From Azoarcus sp. Aa7 (GTDB taxonomy: Bacteria > Pseudomonadota > Gammaproteobacteria > Burkholderiales > Rhodocyclaceae), in the NCBI RefSeq assembly GCF_014822185.1, contig NZ_QVLR01000062.1:1-64000 (forward strand): 64,000 nucleotides of DNA, read 5' to 3'. Below are positions 38,074-47,769 of the stretch, piece after piece (the stretch's first letter is position 1; each line of letters starts with the position of its first letter). A program made the translations under genes and the position numbers. The notes beneath the pieces were generated by a model. It saw nothing but the letters and a program-made list of their open reading frames with translations, ran no database searches and was not told the DNA's origin.

Positions 38074-39583
38074 TCATTATGGCAAGGCTGCGGTGCGTGC
38101 TTCGCTCTTGCACTTCGTGTTCGGCAAAGCGTTAAATGCGGTTGTAAGCCTCCTAACGCTTGTTGCACTGGCGCGATGGATGGAGCCTGAAGCGTATGGC
38201 GTCTACATTGCTTTCCTGGCGGTTCAATCCAGCTTTCTCGCCCTTTCGAGTTTGGGGATTGATGCGACAGTTGAGCGATTCCTGCCAGAACTGCGGACCC
38301 GCCACGCCGACAGCGAACTGCTGGGATTCGTGGCTGCCTCGATTGGTACGCGTCTCGTCACCCTGATCTTCATCGCCCTGGTGGCCTGGTTTGCAGCCAA
38401 ACCCATTACCAGCCTGATAGGCCTTGAGCAGCAATCCGAGGTGTTCAGATGTTGGGTGTGGGTCTTCCTCCTCACCGGCATGCTCACATTCGCCGTTGTA
38501 CTGCTCGACGCCATGTTGTACCAACGTCAATCGCAGCGGTGCATAAGCATCTACGTCGTGGCCAAGTCGCTTCTGATCGCAGCTACGCATCAGCACTTCC
38601 AGTTGGATCTGGACGCTCTCGTGAGTGTTGAGCTCATCGCCAGCGGCCTTGCCGCCTTTGTCGGATGCTGGTTGCTAATCAGGCATTTCGCTGTCGGCGA
38701 GGTCCGTCGTGGCTGGCAAATGATGGTCGATAACGGTTCGCGCATCACGCGATTTGCCTTTTTCAACTACGTTGCCCAAGTCGTCTTCCAGTTTTTCAGC
38801 GTCGAGATGATGAAGCTTCTGGTAACCCGTCTCCTGGGCGTGCTGCACTCGGCATCCTACGGCTTTGCCTACAGCCTGGCCGAGACCGTGCAGCGCTATC
38901 TGCCGGCTGTACTGCTGCTGCGCCTTATCAAGCCCGTATTTATCAGTCGCTACACCAAGACCGGCGACTTCGCACAGCTCAATAACATGGCTCGCATAAT
39001 TCTCAAGCTCAATCTCTTGATACTGACGCCAATCATCGCTTTTGCCGCCGTCTTTGGTGCTGATCTGCTCTCCCTGTTGTCGAACGGCCGGTATGCCGGC
39101 GCCCATTGGATTTTGGTAGGTGTTCTAGGTCTTTTTGTTCTCAGCAGCCATCAGTTGGTGTTGTCATTGCTGGCGAGCACGCTAGAAAAAAACTCGATGC
39201 AGCTGTATGCCGGCATTGTGTCAACCATCGCTTTTCCCTGCGCGCTTTTGTTCGTGCCTGCCATCGGCCCCCTAGGGGCTGTTGCGGCATCAGCAGTGAG
39301 TGGCGTGGTCTACAACATTTTCGCCACCGTTTATCTGCGCCGTGCTGGCTTTGATTATCGACCTGATCTTCGCGGTGGAAGTATCTTACTGCTAGCAGGA
39401 ATTCTGCTATACGGGCTGGCGCTATACCTGAATACCGTGTTGGCGGGCTTGGCAGGTTTGGTTGCAGTGCTGCTAGTGGGCTCCTTAAGCTTTCTGGCTA
39501 TTGTTAGAATGCTTTCTGTATTCAGCAATGAAGAGCGTGAACTCCTAAACTCAATTCTTCCAAAACGTGTATTTGTATTCTAA
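38066..39583 (+). CDS. Polysaccharide flippase (Wzx/MATE-like)
   Basis: This 505-residue membrane protein has 12-14 predicted helices and the polysaccharide-transporter start KALNAVVSLLTLVALARWME followed by EAYGVYIAFLAVQSS. Later segments such as SLLASTLEKNSMQLYAGIVS fit the Wzx fold. It would flip undecaprenyl-linked repeat units to the periplasm. Start GTG at 38066 overlaps the previous gene. The GT2 gene begins 3 bp after its stop. Confidence 0.85.
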   Translation: MSSHYGKAAVRASLLHFVFGKALNAVVSLLTLVALARWMEPEAYGVYIAFLAVQSSFLALSSLGIDATVERFLPELRTRHADSELLGFVAASIGTRLVTLIFIALVAWFAAKPITSLIGLEQQSEVFRCWVWVFLLTGMLTFAVVLLDAMLYQRQSQRCISIYVVAKSLLIAATHQHFQLDLDALVSVELIASGLAAFVGCWLLIRHFAVGEVRRGWQMMVDNGSRITRFAFFNYVAQVVFQFFSVEMMKLLVTRLLGVLHSASYGFAYSLAETVQRYLPAVLLLRLIKPVFISRYTKTGDFAQLNNMARIILKLNLLILTPIIAFAAVFGADLLSLLSNGRYAGAHWILVGVLGLFVLSSHQLVLSLLASTLEKNSMQLYAGIVSTIAFPCALLFVPAIGPLGAVAASAVSGVVYNIFATVYLRRAGFDYRPDLRGGSILLLAGILLYGLALYLNTVLAGLAGLVAVLLVGSLSFLAIVRMLSVFSNEERELLNSILPKRVFVF

Positions 39584-39585
39584 AT

Positions 39586-40626
39586 ATGACAGCAAGAACA
39601 GTCACGGTAAGCGTGGTGATAAAAGCGCTGAATGAAGAGAAAAAGATTGCGCTCACAATTGAAAGTGCTCTGCGAGCAATTTCAAATGTCGGCGGCGAAG
39701 TTATCATCGCTGATTCGCACTCAACTGACCGAACAGTTGAAATTGCATCGCGATATCCGGTTAAGATCGTGAAGCTAATTCACCCGAAGGATCGTTGCTG
39801 TGGAGTTGGCGGACAATTAGGGTATCAAATATCGGTCGGAACTTACGTCTGGATAGTTGATGGCGATATGGAGTTGTCCGAGGGCTTTCTTGAGGATGCA
39901 ATCTCTTGTCTTGAAGAGGAGTCGCGTCTGGCTGGCGTAAGTGGTCGCGTTGTTGAAAAGAACCTGGAGAGCCTTGAGTTCCGAGCCAGACTATCGCGGG
40001 CACCCAAAAATCTACAGCCCGGATACGTTGATCGTCTTGACGGAGGCGGAGTGTACAAGCGAAGCGCCATCGAATCGATTGGGTATTTTACAAATAGAAA
40101 TATGCATTCCTATGAAGAGTATGAGTTGGCGGCGCGATTGCGGTCCAATGATTGGTTGTTAAAGAGAATTCCTGCAGTTGCAGTATCCCATTATGGCCAC
40201 AAAACTGAAGCATTTGCCTTGCTCCTTAAACGTTGGAGAACTGGCTATGTTAGAGGCATCGGTGAGCTGCTTCGTAGTTCTATTGGAAAACCGCATTTTT
40301 CTATGGTTTTGCGCGAAATTCTAGAATTACGCTTATATAGCACCGTCGTTCTTTGGTGGACGGTTATTTTTGGGCTTACGGCATTTGGTCTGACCGAATA
40401 TCATGTTATTGGCGTCGTGCCATTTGTGGTGCTTATACCATTTGCGGTAATGGCTATTAAGAAGCGCTCGTTCTTGACGGCCATATATTCCGTTGCTTCT
40501 TGGAATTACTATGCCACAGGCATGCTTTGCGGTCTAATGAGTAGACAAATACCGCCCTGCAATAGAATTGATGCCGAGATAATGGCAAGTTGTTTAGCTG
40601 AGAAACGCGAACAGGGGTACTCGTGA
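39586..40626 (+). CDS. Family 2 glycosyltransferase
   Basis: This 346-residue GT-A glycosyltransferase has VSVVIKALNEEKKIALTIES, the nucleotide site EVIIADSHSTDRTVEIA and the metal-binding DxD at VWIVDGDMEL. The acceptor region is DRLDGGGVYKRSA. Two hydrophobic helices near residues 255-300 suggest membrane association. Its codon choice is clearly more A+T-rich than the operon flanks. It probably adds one sugar of the repeat. The acceptor is unknown. Confidence 0.88.
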   Translation: MTARTVTVSVVIKALNEEKKIALTIESALRAISNVGGEVIIADSHSTDRTVEIASRYPVKIVKLIHPKDRCCGVGGQLGYQISVGTYVWIVDGDMELSEGFLEDAISCLEEESRLAGVSGRVVEKNLESLEFRARLSRAPKNLQPGYVDRLDGGGVYKRSAIESIGYFTNRNMHSYEEYELAARLRSNDWLLKRIPAVAVSHYGHKTEAFALLLKRWRTGYVRGIGELLRSSIGKPHFSMVLREILELRLYSTVVLWWTVIFGLTAFGLTEYHVIGVVPFVVLIPFAVMAIKKRSFLTAIYSVASWNYYATGMLCGLMSRQIPPCNRIDAEIMASCLAEKREQGYS

Positions 40627-42158
40627 AAGCAGTAACGAGCTTTGCCCATTTCTTGGTCGCACTGATTTTCTCCGTTAGTTGCAGAGCAGATGACTGCTCC
40701 AATGAGGCTCTGCTGGGAGATAAGGGGGCTACCGCAGTTCGCGTCAATAGCAACAGTATCAGAAAGCTTTCTCCCCAGTTCTTCGGGTTCAATCTCGAGA
40801 TAGTAGAGTTTCAAAACTCCCTTTGGAACAGTAGGGAGCAGCGAGTTGAACCCAGCGTTATTGAGTATTTGCGCCGCCTTCCTGGTGCGGTTTATCGATA
40901 TCCTGGCGGAACTGTCGCCAATAATTTTGATTGGAAATCGGCAACTGGCCCGACTTCGAGCCGTCCGGTACAAAAAATAGTCGACTGGCAAGTTGCAAGT
41001 GTCGTGCAATTTGGTCCTGCAGAGTATCTGAACTTTGTGAGGGAGGTGAGCGGTACTGCATGGTACGTGGTCAATCTACAGGGCAGTGTTTCGAGCAGTA
41101 TTCAACTAGAAGCCCTGGCTAGCTCTGCATCGCAATTAGCAATATTTATGAGTAATCTACAATCCAAGGGGATGCCGAGAGTATTTCGTTGGGAACTCGG
41201 CAATGAGTTGGATCGGGGGCGTTATCGCTGGCCCGCATTAAGATATGTGGCCGCGTCAAAGGAAATTGCGGACGCTCTGCGTAGCAACTATGAGGATGCT
41301 GAGATCGTCGGTATGACTCAAGACTGGGAGCACACAGGTGCCTCGGTCGCAGGGGTTGATTACAACACCGCAGTAGCTCGTGATCTGAAGGACAATGTAA
41401 GTGAGTTTGCGGGGCATGCATACTACGACGGGGCTCCATGGGGGCCGGTAGTTCCTCGCGTCGTTCGGCAACTTTGCAAGAACCTTGATGCCATAAGACG
41501 AGGCGCCCCAAACAGCGTTATGTGGGTAACTGAACATGGGCGGACACCCTTAGGTACGCCGAAGGATCCTGGGTGGAAGTTCAATTGGCCCCAAACTGGT
41601 GATCTTAGCGCAGCAATTAGCGTCGCTGATATGATGATTTCTCTTTCTCGCATGCCAAATATAAGGGGAGCATTTGTTCATTCATTGCATGGAACTTCCG
41701 GACCATGGCCAATGTTCCACAAACATGTAAGTGGAACAGTTAGCCCAAGTGCTGTCTATTGGGCCATTGTCTTGTTGAGGGAGGACCTACTAGAAGATGT
41801 CTTGCAAATAAATGTTCGCACCTCTAACAATGCTTCGAATGGCGTGGGGTATGACGCTAATATAGCAGTGCTGTCAAATTTGGAACGCTCACGTTTCTCT
41901 GTGTGGATGACCAACCGCAGCTCGGAAGGATCAGTTGCCAAAATTTATATACCTCCCTTGGCGGGGAAAAAAATAGTTTTGAAAGTCGCTCACCTGACGG
42001 GAAGTGATCCTACGGATTCTAACTACGTCAATCCATACAAAGTATTTCCGGTGCGTAATAAGATTGTGGTGGATGTGAGTCGAACCGGTGAGTTTTCGCT
42101 GACCGTTCCCCCTTATTCCGTTTACGTCGCAGGTTTTGAGATTTCGGCAGTTCAATAG
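40623..42158 (+). CDS. Exported GH51-like glycoside hydrolase
   Basis: This 511-residue protein has an N-terminal export signal (FAHFLVALIFSVSC). The body resembles alpha-L-arabinofuranosidases of clan GH-A: VYRYPGGTVANNFDWKSATG (90-109), the acid/base glutamate in RWELGNELD (E195), and the probable nucleophile in WVTEHG (E304). The C-terminal part looks like the beta-sandwich of GH51 proteins. It overlaps the GT2 gene by 4 bp (GTGA) and is therefore in the operon. It may trim or degrade the polymer during export. Substrate is a guess; GH39 or GH79 are alternatives. A+T-rich codons suggest transfer. Confidence 0.7.
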   Translation: MKAVTSFAHFLVALIFSVSCRADDCSNEALLGDKGATAVRVNSNSIRKLSPQFFGFNLEIVEFQNSLWNSREQRVEPSVIEYLRRLPGAVYRYPGGTVANNFDWKSATGPTSSRPVQKIVDWQVASVVQFGPAEYLNFVREVSGTAWYVVNLQGSVSSSIQLEALASSASQLAIFMSNLQSKGMPRVFRWELGNELDRGRYRWPALRYVAASKEIADALRSNYEDAEIVGMTQDWEHTGASVAGVDYNTAVARDLKDNVSEFAGHAYYDGAPWGPVVPRVVRQLCKNLDAIRRGAPNSVMWVTEHGRTPLGTPKDPGWKFNWPQTGDLSAAISVADMMISLSRMPNIRGAFVHSLHGTSGPWPMFHKHVSGTVSPSAVYWAIVLLREDLLEDVLQINVRTSNNASNGVGYDANIAVLSNLERSRFSVWMTNRSSEGSVAKIYIPPLAGKKIVLKVAHLTGSDPTDSNYVNPYKVFPVRNKIVVDVSRTGEFSLTVPPYSVYVAGFEISAVQ

Positions 42159-42212
42159 GATTTCCTGCTAACCATATTTGATGCTGCATCGATTTATTGA
42201 TTTTTAGGTTAT

Positions 42213-43439
42213 ATGCCCTCTCTTATAAGTATTAACAACTACCATTACCGACGCGGCGGTTCCGACGTGGTTTACCTCGACCATGCCGCGCTTATGGAAG
42301 AGCAGGGTTGGAACAATGCCTTTTTCTCAATGCGCCATCCAAACAACCTCGAAACCCCGTGGTCCAAGTACTTTGTTGATGAATTAGAGTTTGGCCATAG
42401 CTACTCGATCGTCCAGAAGCTGGCTATGGCGATGAAGGTGGTGCACTCGTTCGAGGCGCAGAAAAAACTTAAGGGCTTGCTCAACGACTTCCCGGCAGAT
42501 GTGGCCCATCTACATTGCATTTATCACCACCTGTCACCATCCATTATTTCTACCCTACGCGATTCGGGCATACCGGTGGTGATGACTGCGCATGATCTCA
42601 AGATCGCCTGTCCGGCCTACAAAATGCTCAACGACAATGGAGTATGCGAGAAATGCAAGGACGGCAGCTTGCTCAATGTGGTACGCCATCGCTGCGTTCG
42701 CGGTTCGCTGCCGGCCAGCGGGATTGTGATGGTCGAGAGCAGCCTGCACCGTTTGCTCAATACCTATCAGGGAAAGTTAAACAAGGTGGTTGTGCCTAGC
42801 CGCTTCTTCATGGAGAAATTTATTGAATGGGGCTGGCCGCGAGAGCGGTTTGCCTATATTCCAAACTACGTTGATGCTTCACGCTTTGAACCAGCGTTCG
42901 AGGCAGGTGATTATTTTTTGTATTTTGGGCGCTTGGCACCTGAAAAGGGTATCGCGACGCTGATGCGCGCCGCGGCGGCGGCTGGGGTGAAGCTCAAGAT
43001 TGCCGGTACCGGGCCAATCGAGGCCGAGCTACATGCTATGCAGGTGGAACTGGCTGGTGATGTCGAGTTCTTGGGATACCGCTCTGGCGCAGACTTGCAT
43101 GCCTTAATTCGCGAAGCACTGGCGGTGGTCTTACCTTCGGAGTGGTACGAAAACGCACCGATGAGTGTGCTAGAGAGCTTTGCATTGGGCACACCCGTGG
43201 TTGGGGCCCGCATCGGCGGTATCCCCGAGATGGTGATCGAAGGGGAGACTGGCTGGACCTTTGAGAGTCGCAGTGCGGAGGACTTAACCGCCCTTCTGTC
43301 GCGTGTGAATGCAATGCCGGCATCACAGATTGCTCAGGCGGGGCGTTCTGCCCGCAATCATGTTGTCAGCAAGTTCAATCGTGCGGGCTACCTTCAGGCT
43401 ACGCTCGCCTTGTATGCCGAATTGGCTGTTAAGAACTAA
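42213..43439 (+). CDS. Family 4 glycosyltransferase
   Basis: This 408-residue GT-B retaining glycosyltransferase has an N-terminal INNYHYRRGGSDVVYLDHAA and PADVAHLHCIYHHLSPSIIS. The donor domain contains YFGRLAPEKGIATLMRAAA and the EX7E site in ENAPMSVLESFALGTPVVGA. CPAYKMLNDNGVCEKCKDG is a cysteine-rich insert typical of a subgroup of these transferases. It starts 54 bp after the hydrolase gene and is 2 bp from the next transferase. Confidence 0.9.
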   Translation: MPSLISINNYHYRRGGSDVVYLDHAALMEEQGWNNAFFSMRHPNNLETPWSKYFVDELEFGHSYSIVQKLAMAMKVVHSFEAQKKLKGLLNDFPADVAHLHCIYHHLSPSIISTLRDSGIPVVMTAHDLKIACPAYKMLNDNGVCEKCKDGSLLNVVRHRCVRGSLPASGIVMVESSLHRLLNTYQGKLNKVVVPSRFFMEKFIEWGWPRERFAYIPNYVDASRFEPAFEAGDYFLYFGRLAPEKGIATLMRAAAAAGVKLKIAGTGPIEAELHAMQVELAGDVEFLGYRSGADLHALIREALAVVLPSEWYENAPMSVLESFALGTPVVGARIGGIPEMVIEGETGWTFESRSAEDLTALLSRVNAMPASQIAQAGRSARNHVVSKFNRAGYLQATLALYAELAVKN

Positions 43440-43441
43440 TC

Positions 43442-44593
43442 ATGAAAAATACCTTAAGAGTCCTCGGTACGCGCGGCGTGCCTGCGGCGCATGGCGGCTT
43501 TGAAACCTTTGCCGAACATTTGGCACTTTATTTGGTCGCTCGCGGATGGCGCGTCGTGGTGTATTGCCAGGAGGATGGGGGCGGTCCTGTTTTTGAGGAT
43601 ACTTGGCAGGGCGTTGAGCGCGTTCGAATCCCCGTGCAGCAGTCAGGCCCCAAAGGCACGATTGTGTTCGACTGGCTGGCAACGGCGCATGCATCCAAGC
43701 AGCGGGACTTGTGTTTGACGCTGGGCTACAACACCGCGGTATTCGGGGCAATGTTGCGGCTAAAGGGCATTCCGAATCTTATCAACATGGACGGAATCGA
43801 GTGGTCTCGCGCCAAGTGGGGCAAGCTCGCGAAGACATGGTTCTGGCTCAACGACTGGGCGGGGTGCTGGCTGGGTGACCATCTGATAGCGGATCATCCA
43901 CAGATCAAGGCGCATCTCGCGACACGGGTTGCAGCGGACAAGATCACGACGATCGCGTATGGGGCGGAGGCTGTCACGGGGGCGCCGACGGAGCCCGTTT
44001 TGTCGCTTGGGGTCACGCCAGGGCGATTCCTCACGGTGATTGCACGGCCGGAACCGGAGAACTCGCTTCTGGAGATCGTGCAGGGCTTTTCTGCGCGCCC
44101 GCGGGGTGTGGACCTCTTGCTTTTAGGTAAGTACGACGCCGAGGGCAATGCCTATCATCGCGCGGTGCGCGAGGCCGCGAGCGATGAAGTGAAGTTCGTT
44201 GGTGCGATCTACGAGAAGGAGGTTGTGCGTGCCTTGCGTTTCCATAGCCTCGCCTATGTGCACGGTCACCAGGTTGGGGGCACTAACCCGTCCCTCGTCG
44301 AGGCGCTGGGTGCTGGAAACGCAGTGATCGCCCATGACAACCGTTTCAATCGGTGGGTGGCGGGGGAGGGCGCTGCATATTTCGCCGGGACGGACGGTTT
44401 TGCACAACAACTCGATGGGTTGCTGATTTCCGAGGAACGCCTTGGTGCGATGCGGGCCGCGAGTCGGGCGCGTTTCGAGGGGGCGTTCACTTGGGAGCGA
44501 ATTCTTGGGGAATACGAGAAGTTACTGGAGGGGTGGCTGGATACGGCCCGTTTGCCCGGCCAGTTTGGTGAACGGGTGCGCTCCTTGCGGTAA
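43442..44593 (+). CDS. DUF1972/GT4 glycosyltransferase
   Basis: This 383-residue glycosyltransferase begins RVLGTRGVPAAHGGFETFAE, the DUF1972 motif found in rhamnosyl- and galactosyl-type transferases (for example Cps2T/WchF relatives). The donor region includes YVHGHQVGGTNPSLVEALGA. High-GC codon use returns along this gene. It is the last gene of the exopolysaccharide locus. Confidence 0.88.
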   Translation: MKNTLRVLGTRGVPAAHGGFETFAEHLALYLVARGWRVVVYCQEDGGGPVFEDTWQGVERVRIPVQQSGPKGTIVFDWLATAHASKQRDLCLTLGYNTAVFGAMLRLKGIPNLINMDGIEWSRAKWGKLAKTWFWLNDWAGCWLGDHLIADHPQIKAHLATRVAADKITTIAYGAEAVTGAPTEPVLSLGVTPGRFLTVIARPEPENSLLEIVQGFSARPRGVDLLLLGKYDAEGNAYHRAVREAASDEVKFVGAIYEKEVVRALRFHSLAYVHGHQVGGTNPSLVEALGAGNAVIAHDNRFNRWVAGEGAAYFAGTDGFAQQLDGLLISEERLGAMRAASRARFEGAFTWERILGEYEKLLEGWLDTARLPGQFGERVRSLR

Positions 44594-44818
44594 ATGTCTT
44601 GTCGATGCGTTGGGCGATTTGGCGGTTCCACCGCCGAGGCGGGAGGGGTGTGGTGCGGGCGGTGCGCCGGCAGGCGGCTTGCCGTCGATGCCGATTATAG
44701 GGAGTGCGGGCGTGGTTCGAAGGTTTGGCCAGCCGGGCCATGCAATGCGATAATCCCGCGCTAATGTCCGCGGCGCAGGCCGCCTTGCCATCCTCCAGGG
44801 ATTTCACGGAACTCAACG
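44594..44818. other. Intergenic region between the exopolysaccharide locus and ppiD
   Basis: This 225-bp region has no gene. A short hairpin GGCGGTTCCACCGCC occurs near 44622 behind the last glycosyltransferase. The ppiD ribosome site region is CAGGGA. No certain promoter was identified. Confidence 0.4.
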
Positions 44819-46717
44819 ATGCTGGAATCAGTTCGCAATAACAAACGCGTGGCGCAGATCATCCTTGCGCTGCTGATCGTCCCCTTCGCTTTCTTCGGGC
44901 TGGATTCGTATTTCCAGGATGGGCCCGGCGGGACGGACGTCGCTACGGTCGGCAAGTCGAAGATTTCATCCGCAGAGTTCGATCAGGCGCTGCGTGAGCA
45001 GCAGGACCGGCTGCGGGAGTCGATGGGTGGGGAGGTCGATCGGGCATTGCTCGATTCGGAGCCGATCCGTCGGTCGGTCGTGGAAAACCTGGTGAACCAG
45101 CGTCTGCTGGCGTTACATGCGACCGACAGCCGGCTCGTCGTGACGCCGCAGCAGTTGCAGCAGGTAATCGCGGGAGTGGATGCGTTCCAGCAGGATGGGC
45201 GCTTTTCGATCGAGCGCTACGAGGCTGCGGTGCGCTCGCAGGGGATGACTCCTGCCATGTTCGAGTCCCGTCTCGCGCAGGACCTGCGGATGCAGCAGGT
45301 GGCACAGGCAGTTGGCGACTCGGCATTTGCGTCGCGTGAGTCGATCAGGCGCTTCCTGACGGCGCAGCTCGAGGAGCGGAAGATCAGTGAGCTGCAGTTT
45401 CCCGCGAACCGATTTGTCGGGGAGGTGAAGCTGGCCGACGACGCGGCAAAGCAGTACTACGATGCGAACGGCGAGCGTTTCCAGCGGCCCGCCCGGTTGC
45501 GCGCGGAGTATGTGGTCTTCAACCAGGACGCGGTTCTCGGTCAGGTGAGTGTGTCGGACGAGGCTGCGCGCAAGTTTTATGACGCGAATGCGGAACGTTT
45601 CAGCCAGCCGGAGGAGCGCGGCGCACGGCATATCCTGATCTCCGCCGCGGCGGATGCGTCTGCCGATGCAGTGACGAAGGCGAACGAAAAGGCTGCCGGG
45701 ATCCTGAAGCAGCTGCGCGCCGATCCGAAGCGGTTCGCGGAGCTGGCGAAGTCGGAATCCGACGATCCGGGTTCGGCTTCGCGCGGGGGCGACCTCGGAT
45801 TCTTCGGGCGGGGGGCGATGGTGAAACCGTTCGAGGATGCCGTGTTCGGCCTCGGCAAGGGACAGATCAGCGAAGTTGTGCGTTCGGATTTCGGCTTCCA
45901 CATCATCGAGGTCACGGACATCAAGCCGGCTCACGCCCGGCCGTTCGACGAGGTGAAGGGCGAGATCGTCGAGGAGCTCAAGCGTCAGGAGGCGAGCAAG
46001 AAGTTCGCGGAGCAGGCCGAGGTGTTTTCGAACACCGTGTACGAGCAGTCCGACAGCCTGAAGCCGGTGGCAGAGGCGCTGAAGCTGCAGATTCGCACCA
46101 CCGACTGGATCGAGCGGCTCGGCGGAGCTGTGGGCGATTACACGAACGAGAAATTGCTGAATGCCCTGTTCTCGGATGAGGCCATGACGAAGCAGCGTAA
46201 CGTTGAGGCCGTCGAAGTATCGCGCGGAACGCTGGTGTCCGCCCGCGTCGTGGAGCATCAACCGGCGCAACGGACGCCGTTCGAGCAGGTAAAAGGCGCC
46301 ATCGAACAGCAGCTCAAGACGGAGCAGGCGGCAAAGCTGGCTGCCGAGCGCGGGGAGGCTGCGCTCGCTGCGCTGCAGAAGGGCGAATCGATGTCCGGCG
46401 AATGGAGCGCGGTGCGCACCGTGCAGCGGGCGAAGCCGGAGCTGCCGCAGGCTGCGATTTCGGCGGTGTTCGGCACACCGGGCGCGAAGCTGCCGGCCTA
46501 TGTCGGCGTACCGATGCAGGGGGGCGGATATTCGGTCTTCCGCATCGAAAGCGTGAACCGCATTGATATCGCGAAGGACGATCCTCGTCTCAAGGCCCTG
46601 AAAGGTCAGTACCAGCGTCTGGTCGCCGAACGCGATTTCAATGCCTTCCTCACGTCCCTGCGCGGGCGTTATGCGGTGAACATCAATACGGCTGCGGTGC
46701 GGCCGCAGCAGCAGTAG
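44819..46717 (+). CDS. ppiD: Periplasmic folding chaperone PpiD (SurA N-domain, parvulin domain)
   Basis: This 632-residue inner-membrane-anchored periplasmic chaperone has one N-terminal helix (RVAQIILALLIVPFAFFGLD). A SurA-like N-domain follows (SRLVVTPQQLQQVIAGVDAF). The parvulin domain lies at about 255-360, with EERGARHILISAA, SRGGDLGFFGRGAMVKPFED and RSDFGFHIIEVTDIK. The C-terminal domain has a second, degenerate parvulin-like part. It helps newly exported proteins leave the Sec translocon. A strong terminator follows. Confidence 0.93.
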   Translation: MLESVRNNKRVAQIILALLIVPFAFFGLDSYFQDGPGGTDVATVGKSKISSAEFDQALREQQDRLRESMGGEVDRALLDSEPIRRSVVENLVNQRLLALHATDSRLVVTPQQLQQVIAGVDAFQQDGRFSIERYEAAVRSQGMTPAMFESRLAQDLRMQQVAQAVGDSAFASRESIRRFLTAQLEERKISELQFPANRFVGEVKLADDAAKQYYDANGERFQRPARLRAEYVVFNQDAVLGQVSVSDEAARKFYDANAERFSQPEERGARHILISAAADASADAVTKANEKAAGILKQLRADPKRFAELAKSESDDPGSASRGGDLGFFGRGAMVKPFEDAVFGLGKGQISEVVRSDFGFHIIEVTDIKPAHARPFDEVKGEIVEELKRQEASKKFAEQAEVFSNTVYEQSDSLKPVAEALKLQIRTTDWIERLGGAVGDYTNEKLLNALFSDEAMTKQRNVEAVEVSRGTLVSARVVEHQPAQRTPFEQVKGAIEQQLKTEQAAKLAAERGEAALAALQKGESMSGEWSAVRTVQRAKPELPQAAISAVFGTPGAKLPAYVGVPMQGGGYSVFRIESVNRIDIAKDDPRLKALKGQYQRLVAERDFNAFLTSLRGRYAVNINTAAVRPQQQ

Positions 46718-46763
46718 GCGATCGCGCGAGGGCACGTCGCGGCGTAGCCCTTGTTGCAGGCAA

Positions 46764-46805
46764 AAAGAAGAACGCCCGATGCTCACACATCGGGCGTTCT
46801 TCTTT
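46764..46805. terminator. Bidirectional terminator between ppiD and fabI
   Basis: An 18-bp perfect stem (46764-46781 with 46788-46805) with a 6-base loop is flanked by A and T runs. It ends both converging genes. Confidence 0.93.
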
Positions 46806-46849
46806 CGGCCGACGGGCGCGCATCGCGCGGCCCGTCGCGAGGGATTACC

Positions 46850-47641
46850 TCAGGGTTGTTCCGAGTTCCCGAGAGCGGTGGTGTTGAAGCCGCCGTCAAC
46901 GTACATGATCTCGCCGGTAACGCCGCTTGCGAGATCCGAACAGAGGAAGGCCGCGGCGTTGCCGACTTCCTCGATGGTGACGTTGCGACGCAGCGGGGCG
47001 TTGTGCTCGTTGAACGACAGCAGCTTGCTGAAGCTGCCGATGCCCGATGCCGCCAGCGTCTTGATCGGACCGGCGGAGACCGCGTTAACACGGGTGCCTT
47101 CCGGGCCGAGGCAGACCGCGAGATAGCGCACCGCGCTCTCCAGGCTGGCCTTGGCCAGGCCCATGATGTTGTAGTTGGGCATCGTGCGCACGGCGCCGAG
47201 GTAGGACATCGTCAGGAGTGCGCCCCTGCGGCCCTTCATCATCGGGCGTGCAGCCTTGGCGAGCAGCGGGAAGCTGCCGGCACTGATTTCCTGGGAGATG
47301 CGGAACGCTTCGCGCGAGAAGCCTTCGAGGAAGTCCCCTTCCAGGGCATCGCCTGGCGCAAAGGCGATGGAATGGACGAGGCCGTCGAGGCCATCCCATT
47401 TCTGCGACAACTGGTCGAACAGCGCGGTGATTTCCTCGTCGTTCTGCACGTCGCACGCGAAGATGAGGTCCGAATCGAATTCGGCAGCCATCTTGGCGAC
47501 GCGGTCCTGGAAGCGTTCGTTCTGGTACGTGAAGGCGAGTTCAGCACCCTCACGGTGCATGGCTTTGGCGATGCCGTACGAAATCGAGCGATTGCTGAGC
47601 AGTCCGGTGATCAGAATGCGTTTTCCGGCGAGAAAGCCCAT
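46850..47641 (-). CDS. fabI: Enoyl-[acyl-carrier-protein] reductase (NADH)
   Basis: This 263-residue short-chain dehydrogenase reduces enoyl-ACP in the last step of each fatty-acid elongation round. The N-terminal [20 protein letters not shown] is the FabI form of the NAD site. The catalytic Tyr-x6-Lys lies in [20 protein letters not shown]. The C-terminus has the FabI pattern [19 protein letters not shown]. It is convergent with ppiD and divergent from the transporter receptor gene. Confidence 0.97.
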   Translation of the reverse strand: MGFLAGKRILITGLLSNRSISYGIAKAMHREGAELAFTYQNERFQDRVAKMAAEFDSDLIFACDVQNDEEITALFDQLSQKWDGLDGLVHSIAFAPGDALEGDFLEGFSREAFRISQEISAGSFPLLAKAARPMMKGRRGALLTMSYLGAVRTMPNYNIMGLAKASLESAVRYLAVCLGPEGTRVNAVSAGPIKTLAASGIGSFSKLLSFNEHNAPLRRNVTIEEVGNAAAFLCSDLASGVTGEIMYVDGGFNTTALGNSEQP

Positions 47642-47769
47642 TTTCGGTAATGCTCCGTCTTGGTGGTCGGCGGATTATAGCCGATGGGCGCCGATGGTCG
47701 ACGTGCGCAACCACGATCGTATCGCTTGGAGGCGCGAAGCGTGTCGGCTTGCAGGTAGAATCGGGCGCC

